This document shows positions 34,512 through 42,655 of a stretch of DNA of 64,000 nucleotides, one piece after another. The stretch covers positions 108,997 through 172,996 of the forward strand of contig NZ_JAERRH010000016.1 of NCBI RefSeq assembly GCF_016741855.1. Reading direction: 5' to 3'. Position 1 is the first letter of the stretch, and each line of letters begins with the position of its first letter. The notes beneath the pieces were generated by a model that saw nothing but the letters and a program-made list of their open reading frames with translations, was not told where the DNA came from and made no database searches. This DNA comes from Streptomyces musisoli (GTDB lineage Bacteria > Actinomycetota > Actinomycetes > Streptomycetales > Streptomycetaceae). The translations under genes were made by a program, and so were the position numbers.

Positions 34512-36074
34512 TCAGTCCCGCTCCAGCACCGCCATCGCCGCGTTGTGCCCCGGTACCCCGCTGACGCCGCCCCCGCGCACCGCGCCCGCCCCGCACAGCA
34601 GGACGCGGGCGTGCCGTGTCTCCACGCCCCAACGGCCGCCGCCCGGCTCGGCGTACGGCCAGGACAGGGCCCGGTGGAAGATGTGGCCGCCCGGCAGCCG
34701 CAGGTCGCGTTCGAGGTCCAGCGGGGTCTTGGCCTCGATGCAGGGGCGGCCGTCGGCGTCGGTGGCCAGGCAGTCCGCCAGGGGTTCGGCGAGGTGGGCG
34801 TCGAGCTGGGCGAGGGTGGACTTCAGCAGTTCCTCGCGTACGGCGTCGTTGTCCCGGTCGAAGAGCCGGGCCGGGGTGTGCAGGCCGAACAGGGTGAGCG
34901 TCTGGTAGCCGCGCTCGGCGAGTTCGGGGCCGAGGATGGTCGGGTCGGTCAGGGAGTGGCAGTAGATCTCCGAGGGCGGCGCGGTGGGGAGTTCACCGGC
35001 GGCGGCCTGGGCGTGGGCGGTGGCCAGCTGCCGGTAGCCCTCGGCGATGTGGAAGGTGCCGGCGAACGCCTCCCGGGGGTCGGCGTCGGGGTCGCGCAGC
35101 CGGGGCAGCCGCTCGAGCAGCATGTTGACCTTGAGCTGGGCTCCCTCGGCGGGCTCGGGCGCCGCGTCGCCGGTCAGGGCGGCCAGTTCCCGCGGGGAGG
35201 CGTTCACCAGGACGTGCCGTCCGACGGCTGCGCCCTCGCCGTCCCGCGTGCGGTAGGCGACCTCGGCGGTGTGCCCGTCCGTGTCGATACGGACCGCCTC
35301 GTGGCCGGTCGCGATGACCGCGCCGGCCGCACGGGCCGCCGTGGCCAGCGCGTCCGTCAGCGCGCCCATGCCACCGACCGGCACGTCCCAGGCGCCGGTT
35401 CCGCCGCCGATGACGTGGTAGAGCAGGCAGCGGTTCTGCGCGAGGGAGGGGTCGTGGGCGTCGGCGAAGGTGCCGATGAGCGCGTCGGTGAGGACGACGC
35501 CCCGGACCAGGTCGTCTTCGAAGGTCTCCTCGATGGCGACGCCGACGGGTTCCTCGAACAGGACCCGCCAGGCGGCCTCGTCGTCGATGCGGCGGCGCAG
35601 TTCGTCACGGGTGGGCAGCGGTTCGGTGAGCGTCGGGAAGACGCGCCGGGCGACGTGGCCCGTCATGCCGTAGAAGCGCTGCCAGGCCGCGTACTCGCGG
35701 TCGCCGCCGGTCAGCCGGGCGAACGCCGCCCGGGTGCGCTCCTCACCACCGCCGACCAGGAGTCCGGTGGGCTTTCCGGCCCGCTCCACCGGGGTGTACG
35801 AGGAGATGGTGCGCCCGCGGACGCGGAAGTCGAGCCCGAGATCGCGCACGATCTTCTCCGGCAGCAGGCTGACCAGGTACGAGTAGCGCGACAGCCGGGC
35901 GTCGACGCCGGCGAAGGGGCGGGTGGACACGGCGGCGCCGCCGGTGTGGTCCAGACGCTCGAGCACCAGTACGGAGCGGCCGGCCCGGGCCAGGTAGGCG
36001 GCGGCGACCAGTCCGTTGTGGCCACCGCCGACGATGACGGCGTCGTACGCGTGGGTTCCCTCGGTGGCAGACAT
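34512..36074 (-). CDS. FAD-dependent phytoene desaturase-type oxidoreductase
   Basis: 520 residues from ATG 36074 (AAGGA site). The N-terminus is a dinucleotide-binding fold, DAVIVGGGHNGLVAAAYLARAG, with VLVLERLDHTGGAAVSTRP. The C-terminus closes the FAD site with LLCGAGAVRGGGVSGVPGHNAAM. The middle part (GGMGALTDALATAARAAGAVI, VLVNASPRELAALTG) is typical of the phytoene dehydrogenase/PYROXD2-like group. No carotenoid genes surround it, so it is better named a flavin amine-oxidase-superfamily oxidoreductase of unknown substrate. Monocistronic and divergent from a membrane protein gene. Confidence 0.85.
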   Translation of the reverse strand: MSATEGTHAYDAVIVGGGHNGLVAAAYLARAGRSVLVLERLDHTGGAAVSTRPFAGVDARLSRYSYLVSLLPEKIVRDLGLDFRVRGRTISSYTPVERAGKPTGLLVGGGEERTRAAFARLTGGDREYAAWQRFYGMTGHVARRVFPTLTEPLPTRDELRRRIDDEAAWRVLFEEPVGVAIEETFEDDLVRGVVLTDALIGTFADAHDPSLAQNRCLLYHVIGGGTGAWDVPVGGMGALTDALATAARAAGAVIATGHEAVRIDTDGHTAEVAYRTRDGEGAAVGRHVLVNASPRELAALTGDAAPEPAEGAQLKVNMLLERLPRLRDPDADPREAFAGTFHIAEGYRQLATAHAQAAAGELPTAPPSEIYCHSLTDPTILGPELAERGYQTLTLFGLHTPARLFDRDNDAVREELLKSTLAQLDAHLAEPLADCLATDADGRPCIEAKTPLDLERDLRLPGGHIFHRALSWPYAEPGGGRWGVETRHARVLLCGAGAVRGGGVSGVPGHNAAMAVLERD

Positions 36075-36232
36075 GGTCCTTCGTAACACGTACTGATCGG
36101 CCTGGGAAGCCAAACGTTTCTGTGGTGACTTGCTCCCGCCAATCGGACCAGGGGCCGTCAAGTCGTCCGGCCCGGCCGTCGACCTCACTCCCGCGGGCCT
36201 TGCACGACGGAGGCGTGAGCGAGGAGTCGGAC

Positions 36233-37357
36233 ATGGGCAGAACGGCGGAGTGGGCGGCCAAGGGGCGCGGCTTGTTCGGGAAGCTGCCGTACTGGTCGTC
36301 CCGGGGCGAACTGGGACCGTGGGAGCAGCGGGAGGTGCTGCGCGCGCGGATCACCGAGCTGGAGGCCGTGCTCGACGCGATCTCGGCGCGGGCGCAGGCG
36401 GACCCCGAACGGAGCGATCTGGCTCCGTCCTATGTGGCCAAGGCCCGCCTGGAGCTGGATGCCGCGCGTGACGTCCTCGCGCACCGGGCGCATCCGATGA
36501 TGCGGCGGGCGGCGCATCTGGGTGTGGCCCGCTCGCATCTCGACGTCGCGCTGAACCTCATGGTGTGGACGGCCTCGCTCGACGACGTGAAGGCGCTCCT
36601 GCCGGACCTGGCGGCCCGGGTCGACGAGCACTTCGCCCCCCGCGACCCGCGCCGCATCCGCGTCAGGGAGATCTCCCAGCGGCTGAACCAGCCGGACAAC
36701 AGGACCCTGGAGCCCAGCGAGCGCGCCTTCCTCGCCGACACGGTCAGCCTCGCCCGGCGGCTGCTGCGCAAGGAGACCCTCCGGGTGCGCAGCTTCGTGC
36801 GGATCGTGCGGCTCGTGACCATCGGCCTGGGTATCGCGGCCATCGCGGTGGCGTGGGCCGGCTGCTACTGGGACGACATGGTTCCGCTGTGCTTCACGCC
36901 CGAGTACCGCAACACGTACTCGGTCGTGTGTCCCACCCGGACCGTCAGCGGCTTCAGGTCGCCGCCCGGGACGGGCGCCATCGCCGAGGCGTCCCGGCCG
37001 GCCGACTACCTGGTCGTCGAGCTGGTCGGTCTCGTGTCCGCGGGTATCGCCTCCGCCGCGGCGCTGCGGCGGATCAGGGGGACGGCGCTGCCCTACGGCG
37101 TCCCGGTCGTGCTCGCGCTGCTGAAGCTCCCGACCGGTGCGCTCACGGCGGTGCTCGGGCTGCTGCTGATGCGGGGCGGTTTCGTGCCCGGACTCAGCGC
37201 CCTCGACTCCACGGCCCAGATCATCGCCTGGTCGGTGATCCTGGGCTACTCCCAGCAGGTGTTCACACGGTCCGTCGACAGCCAGGGCCAGGCCGTCCTG
37301 GACTCCGTCCGCGGCCCGCAGAGCCGGGCCAAGCCCGGCGAGGACGGCAGATCCTGA
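36233..37357 (+). CDS. Membrane protein of unknown function
   Basis: 374 residues. ATG 36233 has GAGGAG at good spacing; a GTG at 36215 would sit on its own ribosome site. The first about 185 residues are soluble and helical (QREVLRARITELEAVLDAISAR suggests a short coiled coil; charged LARRLLRKETLRVRSFVRI). Three to four membrane segments follow (VTIGLGIAAIAVAWAGCYW, LVVELVGLVSAGIASAAAL, VPVVLALLKLPTGALTAVLGLLLM, IIAWSVILGYSQQ). I do not recognise a family. The arrangement, a cytoplasmic helical head on a membrane anchor, recalls streptomycete membrane proteins of unknown role. Confidence 0.75.
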   Translation: MGRTAEWAAKGRGLFGKLPYWSSRGELGPWEQREVLRARITELEAVLDAISARAQADPERSDLAPSYVAKARLELDAARDVLAHRAHPMMRRAAHLGVARSHLDVALNLMVWTASLDDVKALLPDLAARVDEHFAPRDPRRIRVREISQRLNQPDNRTLEPSERAFLADTVSLARRLLRKETLRVRSFVRIVRLVTIGLGIAAIAVAWAGCYWDDMVPLCFTPEYRNTYSVVCPTRTVSGFRSPPGTGAIAEASRPADYLVVELVGLVSAGIASAAALRRIRGTALPYGVPVVLALLKLPTGALTAVLGLLLMRGGFVPGLSALDSTAQIIAWSVILGYSQQVFTRSVDSQGQAVLDSVRGPQSRAKPGEDGRS

Positions 37358-37360
37358 GCT

Positions 37361-38239
37361 TCACGCACCGCGGCCGGGCTGTCGCGCCGCTCGGTGCGAG
37401 GCCGGCCGCGCGCCCGGGCCGAGCCTCGCCATCGCGCGCAGGATGTGCTTCGGCGGCAGCTGCCAGCGCACGCGTGCGGGTATCGCGCGCAGCACCGCGC
37501 CCGTGGCGCGCAGTCGCCGGGCGACGACGGCGGACGCGGGGGCCGGTCTGCCGTACAGCTCGTGGGCGTACGGGGGCAGGGAGGCGTACGCCAGCCGCGC
37601 CACCCACCGCCACAGCAGCTCGCGGGCCGGTACGAGGAGAGGGGGCGTGGGCGGGCGGAGCAGGAAGTCGTCCACCGTCCGGGCCTCGGGCCCCGCGGAC
37701 AGTTCCGGCCGCACCTTCTCGAAGTACGCGGCCAGTTCGGCGCGGCTCGCCGGTACGGTCGCCGGGTCGAGCCCCACCAGCCGGGCACTGACGCGGTGTT
37801 CGGCTATGTACCGGTCGGCCTGGGCGTCGGTGAGCGGGTAGCCGGAGTGGCGCAGGACGTGCAGATAGGAGTCGATCTCCGCGCAGTGCACCCACAGCAG
37901 CAGGGCGGGCTCGTCGACGCCGTAGTGCTCGCCGGTGTCCGGGTCGGTGACCTGGATCATGCTGTGGATCTTCCGGACGCGGGCGGCGGCGCGTTCGGCC
38001 GCCTCGCGCGTGCCGTACGTCGTCGTCCCGACGAAGCTCGCGGTGCGGATCAGCCGCCCCCAGGCGTCGCGCCGGAAGTCGGAGTTCTGCACCACCCCGC
38101 GGACCGCGCGCGGGTGCAGGGCCTGGAGGTAGAGCGCACGGACGCCGGCGACCCACATCATGGGGTCGCCGTGCACCTGCCACGTCACCGAGCCGGGGCC
38201 GAACAACCCCGGGTCCCCACGGGTGTCCCTGTCGTCCAC
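37361..38239 (-). CDS. DUF2236 / MpaB-family oxygenase-like protein
   Basis: 292 residues from GTG 38239, chosen because the family pattern begins shortly after (GLFGPGSVTWQVHGDPMMWVAGVRALYLQALHPRAVRGV). Other shared stretches are TASFVGTTTYGTREAAERAAARVRKIH, LLLWVHCAEIDSYL and LPPYAHELYG. DUF2236 includes MpaB and latex-clearing protein relatives, heme-binding oxygenases or structural homologues; the conserved Arg, Thr and His of that fold are present in HPRAVRG and WVHCAEID. The start is uncertain, as there is no clear ribosome site and an ATG lies at 38310. It ends 3 bases from the convergent membrane protein gene. Confidence 0.75.
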   Translation of the reverse strand: MDDRDTRGDPGLFGPGSVTWQVHGDPMMWVAGVRALYLQALHPRAVRGVVQNSDFRRDAWGRLIRTASFVGTTTYGTREAAERAAARVRKIHSMIQVTDPDTGEHYGVDEPALLLWVHCAEIDSYLHVLRHSGYPLTDAQADRYIAEHRVSARLVGLDPATVPASRAELAAYFEKVRPELSAGPEARTVDDFLLRPPTPPLLVPARELLWRWVARLAYASLPPYAHELYGRPAPASAVVARRLRATGAVLRAIPARVRWQLPPKHILRAMARLGPGARPASHRAARQPGRGA

Positions 38240-38507
38240 ACCGGCAGTGTGAGCGGGGTGCGGGCCCGCCGGCAAGGCCGCAGGGCCGCGGACGGTGAGC
38301 CCCCTGGTCATGGGCGGGCTCGCCGATGCCGCCGGCCCGCACCGGCTGTCGGCTCTGGCGCGACGGCTCGTCCGGTGGTGTGCTGGTGGTGGCGGGAAGG
38401 ACCTGTTGCAGACGCGGGGAAGCGGCCGGCAGCCGCGCACCGCGCAATCCGGATCCGCGAGAAGCGGGTGGCGTCCTTCCCGCCCTGCCGGCGCAGGCGG
38501 CTCCCGT

Positions 38508-38521
38508 GGGCCGATGGGCCC
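38508..38521. promoter_or_regulatory. DevR/OsdR-type box GGGCC-GATG-GGCCC
   Basis: A perfect inverted repeat, extendable to GTGGGCC/GGCCCAC, 82 bp upstream of the cNMP-binding gene. It has the half-site length and N4 spacing of the mycobacterial DevR box (GGGAC-N4-GTCCC). A weaker copy (GGCCC-GAGT-GGCCC) lies 21 bp downstream at 38529-38542. Confidence 0.65.
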
Positions 38522-38603
38522 ACGGCCTGGCCCGAGTGGCCCGTGGCGGCCCGCGGCGGGCGAGGTCACGCTGGAGGCCGAACCCAGGAAGGGAGCCGGT
38601 GCG

Positions 38604-39062
38604 ATGACCTCCGCCACCACCATGAACACGGCGCTTGAGCCCGTGCACCGCGAACGGCTGATGACCCTGGCCCGCGAGGTCGCCTTCGAGCCGGGGGGCC
38701 GGGTGTTCGAGGAGGGCCGGCGCGCCGACCGCTTCTGGATCGTGCGTACCGGCACCGTCGCCCTCGACCTGCACGTACCGGGCCGCCGATCCGCCGTCAT
38801 CGAGACCCTCGGCCACGGCGAACTCCTCGGCTGGTCCTGGCATTACCCACCGCACCTGTGGCACCTGGGCGCCGAGGCGGTGAGCCCGGTCCGGGCCTGG
38901 GAGTTCGACGCCGAGCAGGTGCGGGCGGTGTGTGCCGAGGACCCCGAGTTCGGCAGGGCGGTCGCCGTCTGGGTCGGACGTGTCGTCGCCCGGCGGCTGC
39001 ACGCCTCCCGGGTCCGGCTGCTCGACCTCTACGCCCCCTACGGCAGCGGCAGCCTCCTCTGA
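38604..39062 (+). CDS. Cyclic nucleotide-binding domain protein without HTH
   Basis: 152 residues from ATG 38604 (GAAGGGAG site). A single cNMP-binding beta-roll: LAREVAFEPGGRVFEEGRRADRFWIVRTGTVAL, RSAVIETLGHGELLGWSWHYPPHLW (phosphate cassette region) and a C-helix (DPEFGRAVAVWVGRVVARRLHASRVRLLDLY). The usual Crp/Fnr DNA-binding domain is absent, so it must signal by protein contact. GELLGWSW-type variants lack the canonical Arg-Ala pair for cAMP and may bind something else. Such proteins recur in actinobacterial dormancy clusters beside USP, CBS and OsdR/DevR genes, as here. Confidence 0.8.
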   Translation: MTSATTMNTALEPVHRERLMTLAREVAFEPGGRVFEEGRRADRFWIVRTGTVALDLHVPGRRSAVIETLGHGELLGWSWHYPPHLWHLGAEAVSPVRAWEFDAEQVRAVCAEDPEFGRAVAVWVGRVVARRLHASRVRLLDLYAPYGSGSLL

Positions 39063-39123
39063 CCGCACGGCGCCGGTGAGCAGGACGCCGTCGGTGCCGG
39101 TCCGGCGGCCGCACGACCCCGCC

Positions 39124-39822
39124 TCAGGGGGTGTGGACCCGGCCGGTGTCCGGGAGGTCGGGGTCGAGGTCGGGCCGGCGCGGCGGCCCCGCCAGGGCGT
39201 TGCGCACGTCCACCACGCCCGGCACGGATCGTGCGAGGCGCGCGGCGAGCGGGATCAGGGCGGTTTCCCGGACTCCACCGGCGAGCGTGACGACACCGTC
39301 GCGCACCTCCACGCGCACGGTCGTGGCGCGCGCGCCGAGGAGACGTACGACGTCGCGCCGCACCTCCTCGGCGATGTCCGCGTCGTCGCGCAGGAAGACC
39401 CGCAGCAGGTCGGACCGGCTGACGATGCCCTGCGGCAGGCCCTCACGGTCGACGACCGGCAGCCGCTTGACCCGGTGGCGAGCCATGAGGCGTGCGGCCT
39501 GGGCGAGCGTGGCGTCGGCTGCCACGGTGACGGCCGGTGCGGTCATCAGCTCGGCGGCGGTCACGGCGTTCGCCTTGCGTGCCTCGGCGGAATGCCGGTC
39601 CTGTGCGTGCCCGCCGGTGTCTCCGTCCCGGTACTCCTCCTTGAGCAGCAGATCGCTCTCGGACACCACCCCCACGACGCGTCCGGCGTCGTCCAGCACC
39701 GGGAGGGCGCTGACCCGCCACTCGCGCATGACCTTCACGATGTCCTTGAAGACCGCCCCGGTGCGCAGGGCGACGACCCGTTGGGTCATCACGTCGTTCA
39801 CGAGGGCCGGAGTGCCGTTCAT
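39124..39822 (-). CDS. CBS-pair and BON-domain protein
   Basis: 232 residues from ATG 39822 (GGAGG site). Two CBS motifs: residues about 8-70 (VNDVMTQRVVALRTGAVFKDIVKVMREWRVSALPVLDDAGRVVGVVSESDLL) and about 90-150 (ELMTAPAVTVAADATLAQAARLM, GIVSRSDLLRVF). A C-terminal BON domain follows from about 155 to 215 (VRRDVVRLLGARATTVRVEVRDGVVTLAG). CBS pairs bind adenine nucleotides; BON domains bind membranes or polymers. DevR/OsdR regulons typically contain such genes. A GGGCC-N5-GGCCC sequence lies 71 bp upstream (39893-39907). Confidence 0.88.
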   Translation of the reverse strand: MNGTPALVNDVMTQRVVALRTGAVFKDIVKVMREWRVSALPVLDDAGRVVGVVSESDLLLKEEYRDGDTGGHAQDRHSAEARKANAVTAAELMTAPAVTVAADATLAQAARLMARHRVKRLPVVDREGLPQGIVSRSDLLRVFLRDDADIAEEVRRDVVRLLGARATTVRVEVRDGVVTLAGGVRETALIPLAARLARSVPGVVDVRNALAGPPRRPDLDPDLPDTGRVHTP

Positions 39823-39908
39823 GCCGTCCTCCAGGGCTCGGATCCCGTCGTCGGACACGCTCGGAGCGCGGCGGCGGACACCCGCGCGGCAGGGGCCGGA
39901 CGGGCCCG

Positions 39909-41684
39909 TCACGGACCCGGCCGGCCCTGCACCGGCCGCGCCGGGGAAACGGGCGAGCGGGGTTGTTCGGCGGGCAGCGGGACGCGCCATTCCAGCGTAG
40001 CGCCGCCGCCGTCCGGGCTGCCCAGCTCGAGCCGCCCGCCGCGCCTCTCCGCCCGCTCGGCCATGTTGCGCAGCCCGCTGCGCCGGCCGCCGGGCGCGAT
40101 GCCCACTCCGCTGTCCGAGACCCGCAGCCGCACCTCGTGGCCGTCGGTCGTCAGGAGGACCTGTGCCCGGTCGGCACGGGCGTGCCGGGCGATGTTGGTG
40201 AGGGCCTCGGTCAGCACGGCCACGACGTCGTCGGCGATCTCGGCCGGCACGTCGGTGTCGACCAGGCCTTCCATGCGCACGCTGGGGCTGAAGCCCAGTA
40301 CGGGCGAGGCCTCGCCGACCGCCCGGACCACTCTCGCCCGCAGTCCGCTTCCGGCGGTGCCCGTACGCACCCGCAGACCGAAGATCGTCGACCTGATGAT
40401 CTTGATGGTCTCGTCCAGGTCGTCGACGGCCCGCAGCACCCGCTCGCACGCCTCGGGATGCTCGATGAAACGACCTGCGCTCTGCAGCGTCATCCCGGTG
40501 GCGAACAGCCGTTGGATCGCCAGGTCGTGCAGGTCCCGCGCGATGCGGTCGCGGTCCTCCAGCAGAGCGATCTGCTGGGCGTCGCGCCTGCGCTCGGCCA
40601 GTTCCATCGCGATGGCGGCCTGGGCGGCGAAGCCCTGAAGCATCTCGGTCTCCGTCCGGCGGAAGACCGGCCGGCCCTCTTTCCGGGCCACCAGGACGAC
40701 CCCGCGCACCCCTCCCCCGCCCGTGCCGATCGGGACGGCGGCGGCGGGGCCGAGTCCGCAAAAGCGCGGCGGCTCGGGGCTGATCCGCGGATCGCGGAGG
40801 ACGTCGTCGCTGGTGACCGGGGCGACCGCGGTGTACGCCATGCCCATCAGGCTTTCGTGCATGGGCAGCACCAGGCCGCGGTGGGCCTCCGCGTCCACGC
40901 CGACGGCGATCTCCACGGTGAGCGATTCGGTGTCCTCCATGGGCAGGGCGACCGCCGCCAGCGCCGAACCGGAGATCTCCCGGGCGCGCTCGGCGATCAT
41001 GCCCAGGGAGTCGGCGCGGTCGGTGCCGGACATCAGGCCGTGGCTGATCTCCGCGTTCGCCCGCAGCCAGCGCTCGCGCAGCCGGGAGTCCTCGTAGAGC
41101 CGCGCGTTGTCGATGGCCACGCCGGCCGCCACGGCCAGCGTGGAGAGCACCGACTCGTCCTCCTCGTCGAACTCCGCGTCACCGCGTTTCTCGGTCAGGT
41201 ACAGGTTGCCGAAGACCTGGTCGCGGACGCGGATCGGGACACCGAGGAAGCTCTTCATCGGCGGGTGGTTCGGCGGGAAGCCGTACGAGGCCGGGTGCCC
41301 GGAGATCTTCCCGAGCCGGAGCGGCTGCGGGTCCCGGATCAGCTCGCCCAGTATGCCGTGGCCCTCCGGGAAGGGACCGATCGCGGCGATCTGCTCCTCG
41401 CTGACGCCGAACGTGTGGAAGGCGGACAGCCGTGTGCCGTCCGGCCCGATGACGCCGAGGGCGGCGTACTCGGCGTCCACGAGCACCGCCGCCGCCTCCA
41501 CGATGGAGTGCAGAACCTGTTCCAGGTCCAGTTCCCGGCCGACGGAGAGGACCGCCTCCAGGAGGCTGTGCACGCGGTCCCGTGTGCCCCGGGCCGCGTC
41601 GATCCGGGCCTGCAGCTCCTCGAGCAGCTCGTCGAGCTTGAGCTGCGGCAGTCGTACGCGGGGCTCCTCGGGGCCTGCCACCAT
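39909..41684 (-). CDS. osdK: DevS/OsdK-type GAF sensor histidine kinase
   Basis: 591 residues from ATG 41684 (GGAGGG site). Two GAF domains (residues about 50-200 and 215-365), then a HisKA_3 dimerisation helix with phospho-acceptor His 386 in RIARDLHDLAIQRLFATGM, and an HATPase domain (LTEALTNIARHARA, DSGVGIAPGG, GLRNMAERA). GAF1 reads GFPPNHPPMKSFLGVPIRVRD and FGNLYLTEK, as in mycobacterial DevS/DosT; His 140 aligns with the proximal heme ligand of DevS. It therefore probably senses oxygen or NO through heme, and phosphorylates the DevR-type regulator at 45.9 kb. Binding of heme is inferred from this one residue and its context. Confidence 0.88.
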   Translation of the reverse strand: MVAGPEEPRVRLPQLKLDELLEELQARIDAARGTRDRVHSLLEAVLSVGRELDLEQVLHSIVEAAAVLVDAEYAALGVIGPDGTRLSAFHTFGVSEEQIAAIGPFPEGHGILGELIRDPQPLRLGKISGHPASYGFPPNHPPMKSFLGVPIRVRDQVFGNLYLTEKRGDAEFDEEDESVLSTLAVAAGVAIDNARLYEDSRLRERWLRANAEISHGLMSGTDRADSLGMIAERAREISGSALAAVALPMEDTESLTVEIAVGVDAEAHRGLVLPMHESLMGMAYTAVAPVTSDDVLRDPRISPEPPRFCGLGPAAAVPIGTGGGGVRGVVLVARKEGRPVFRRTETEMLQGFAAQAAIAMELAERRRDAQQIALLEDRDRIARDLHDLAIQRLFATGMTLQSAGRFIEHPEACERVLRAVDDLDETIKIIRSTIFGLRVRTGTAGSGLRARVVRAVGEASPVLGFSPSVRMEGLVDTDVPAEIADDVVAVLTEALTNIARHARADRAQVLLTTDGHEVRLRVSDSGVGIAPGGRRSGLRNMAERAERRGGRLELGSPDGGGATLEWRVPLPAEQPRSPVSPARPVQGRPGP

Positions 41685-41866
41685 GTCCCTCCAGGTCCGG
41701 TCGGCACTCGGACCCCACCGGCGGGTCGTCTCCACGATATCCGCATCCCCTGGGGGCGCTGCGCCGGACCGGCCCTTCCCGGACACGAGGAGGGCCGGCC
41801 GGACCGGGGCCGGTCCGGCCTCGTCCGACCCGGCAGCGGCATGGGCGACCGCGGGCGGGGGAACCC

Positions 41867-41880
41867 GGGCCGACCGGCCC
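41867..41880. promoter_or_regulatory. DevR/OsdR-type box GGGCC-GACC-GGCCC
   Basis: A perfect inverted repeat in the 366-bp spacer between the divergent kinase (start 41684) and PNPOx-like (start 42051) genes. A half-site (gggcc, 41888) follows 21 bp on. A separate GGACCGG-GG-CCGGTCC palindrome lies in the same spacer, about 40-55 bp upstream. No gene is seen in the spacer. Confidence 0.62.
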
Positions 41881-42050
41881 TCGACCCGGGCCCGAACGGC
41901 ACTGGAGGCGACAAGGGGCCGTGGGCGACGGTGGATCCAGGAGCGGCACCCATCCCCCGTGGTGTCGCTCCGCCCGCACGGCGCCGCGGCATCCGCGCCC
42001 GCCACGGCATCCGACGGGACGAGAGTCACGCACGCGCGAAGAAGCCAGCC

Positions 42051-42494
42051 ATGATCCGTGATCACAGTCCGACGCGCCGCCGCATCGACCTCGACCGGGC
42101 CGAGGCACTGAGGCTGCTGGGCAGTGTCCCCCTCGGACGGCTCGTCTTCACCCGCCAGGCGTTGCCCACCGTCCGCCCCGTCATCCACATCGTCGACGGT
42201 GACGACATCGTGATCCGTACGCACGAGGGATGCGCGGTGACCTCGCGGACCCGACAGCCCGGCGGCGGGGTCGTCGTCGCCTACGAGGCCGACGTGATCG
42301 ACCCGTTGACGCGCGCCGGCTGGAGTGTGGTGATCACCGGTTACGCCCGCCTGGTCACCGACCCCGGCGAACTGATGCGCATTCGAGGGCTGTTGGAGCC
42401 CCTGGTGCCGCAGCAGGAGACCGACCACACGGTCCGCATCCATCCCGAGATGGTCACGGGGGTGCTGATCACCGCGACGGACGAGGCGCGATGA
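42051..42494 (+). CDS. Pyridoxamine 5'-phosphate oxidase-like flavin/deazaflavin-binding protein
   Basis: 147 residues from ATG 42051. The split-barrel fold is shown by EALRLLGSVPLGRLVFTRQALPTVRPVIHIVDGDDIVIRT-type strands (LGRLVFT, PTVRPVIHIVDG), VVAYEADVIDP, GWSVVITGYARLV and a C-terminal IHPEMVTGVLI. The family reduces small molecules with FMN or F420, or binds heme. Related proteins are prominent DevR/OsdR-induced genes. It is divergent from the kinase gene and ends at a strong bidirectional hairpin. Confidence 0.85.
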   Translation: MIRDHSPTRRRIDLDRAEALRLLGSVPLGRLVFTRQALPTVRPVIHIVDGDDIVIRTHEGCAVTSRTRQPGGGVVVAYEADVIDPLTRAGWSVVITGYARLVTDPGELMRIRGLLEPLVPQQETDHTVRIHPEMVTGVLITATDEAR

Positions 42495-42538
42495 GACGAC
42501 GGCGACGACACGACGGCGCGGCGGCGGAAGAACCGGCC

Positions 42539-42574
42539 GGGGCGGTGCGAGTGACCTTCTCCTCGCACCGCCCC
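42539..42574. terminator. Bidirectional hairpin terminator with 13-bp stem
   Basis: ggggcggtgcgag and ctcgcaccgcccc form a perfect 13-bp stem with a 10-base loop, between the convergent PNPOx-like and phosphoketolase genes. The right arm is part of a 41-bp direct repeat that continues to 42643. Confidence 0.85.
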
Positions 42575-42643
42575 GCCCGTTCGCTCACCCCGCGGGAACG
42601 GCCCGGCACCGCCCCGGCCGTTCGCTCACCCCGCGGGAACGGC
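42565..42643. repeat. 41-bp direct repeat, two copies
   Basis: gcaccgccccgcccgttcgc followed by tcaccccgcgggaacggc occurs at 42565-42602 and again from about 42606 to 42643 with a single change. The repeat copies the right arm of the terminator hairpin. Confidence 0.82.
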
Positions 42644-42655
42644 GACCGGGCGGGC

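Noticed and set aside
39893..39907. A further OsdR-type box upstream of the CBS-BON gene
   Set aside because: GGGCC-GGACG-GGCCC has a 5-bp rather than 4-bp spacer, so I did not count it among the boxes, although it could be a weak site.
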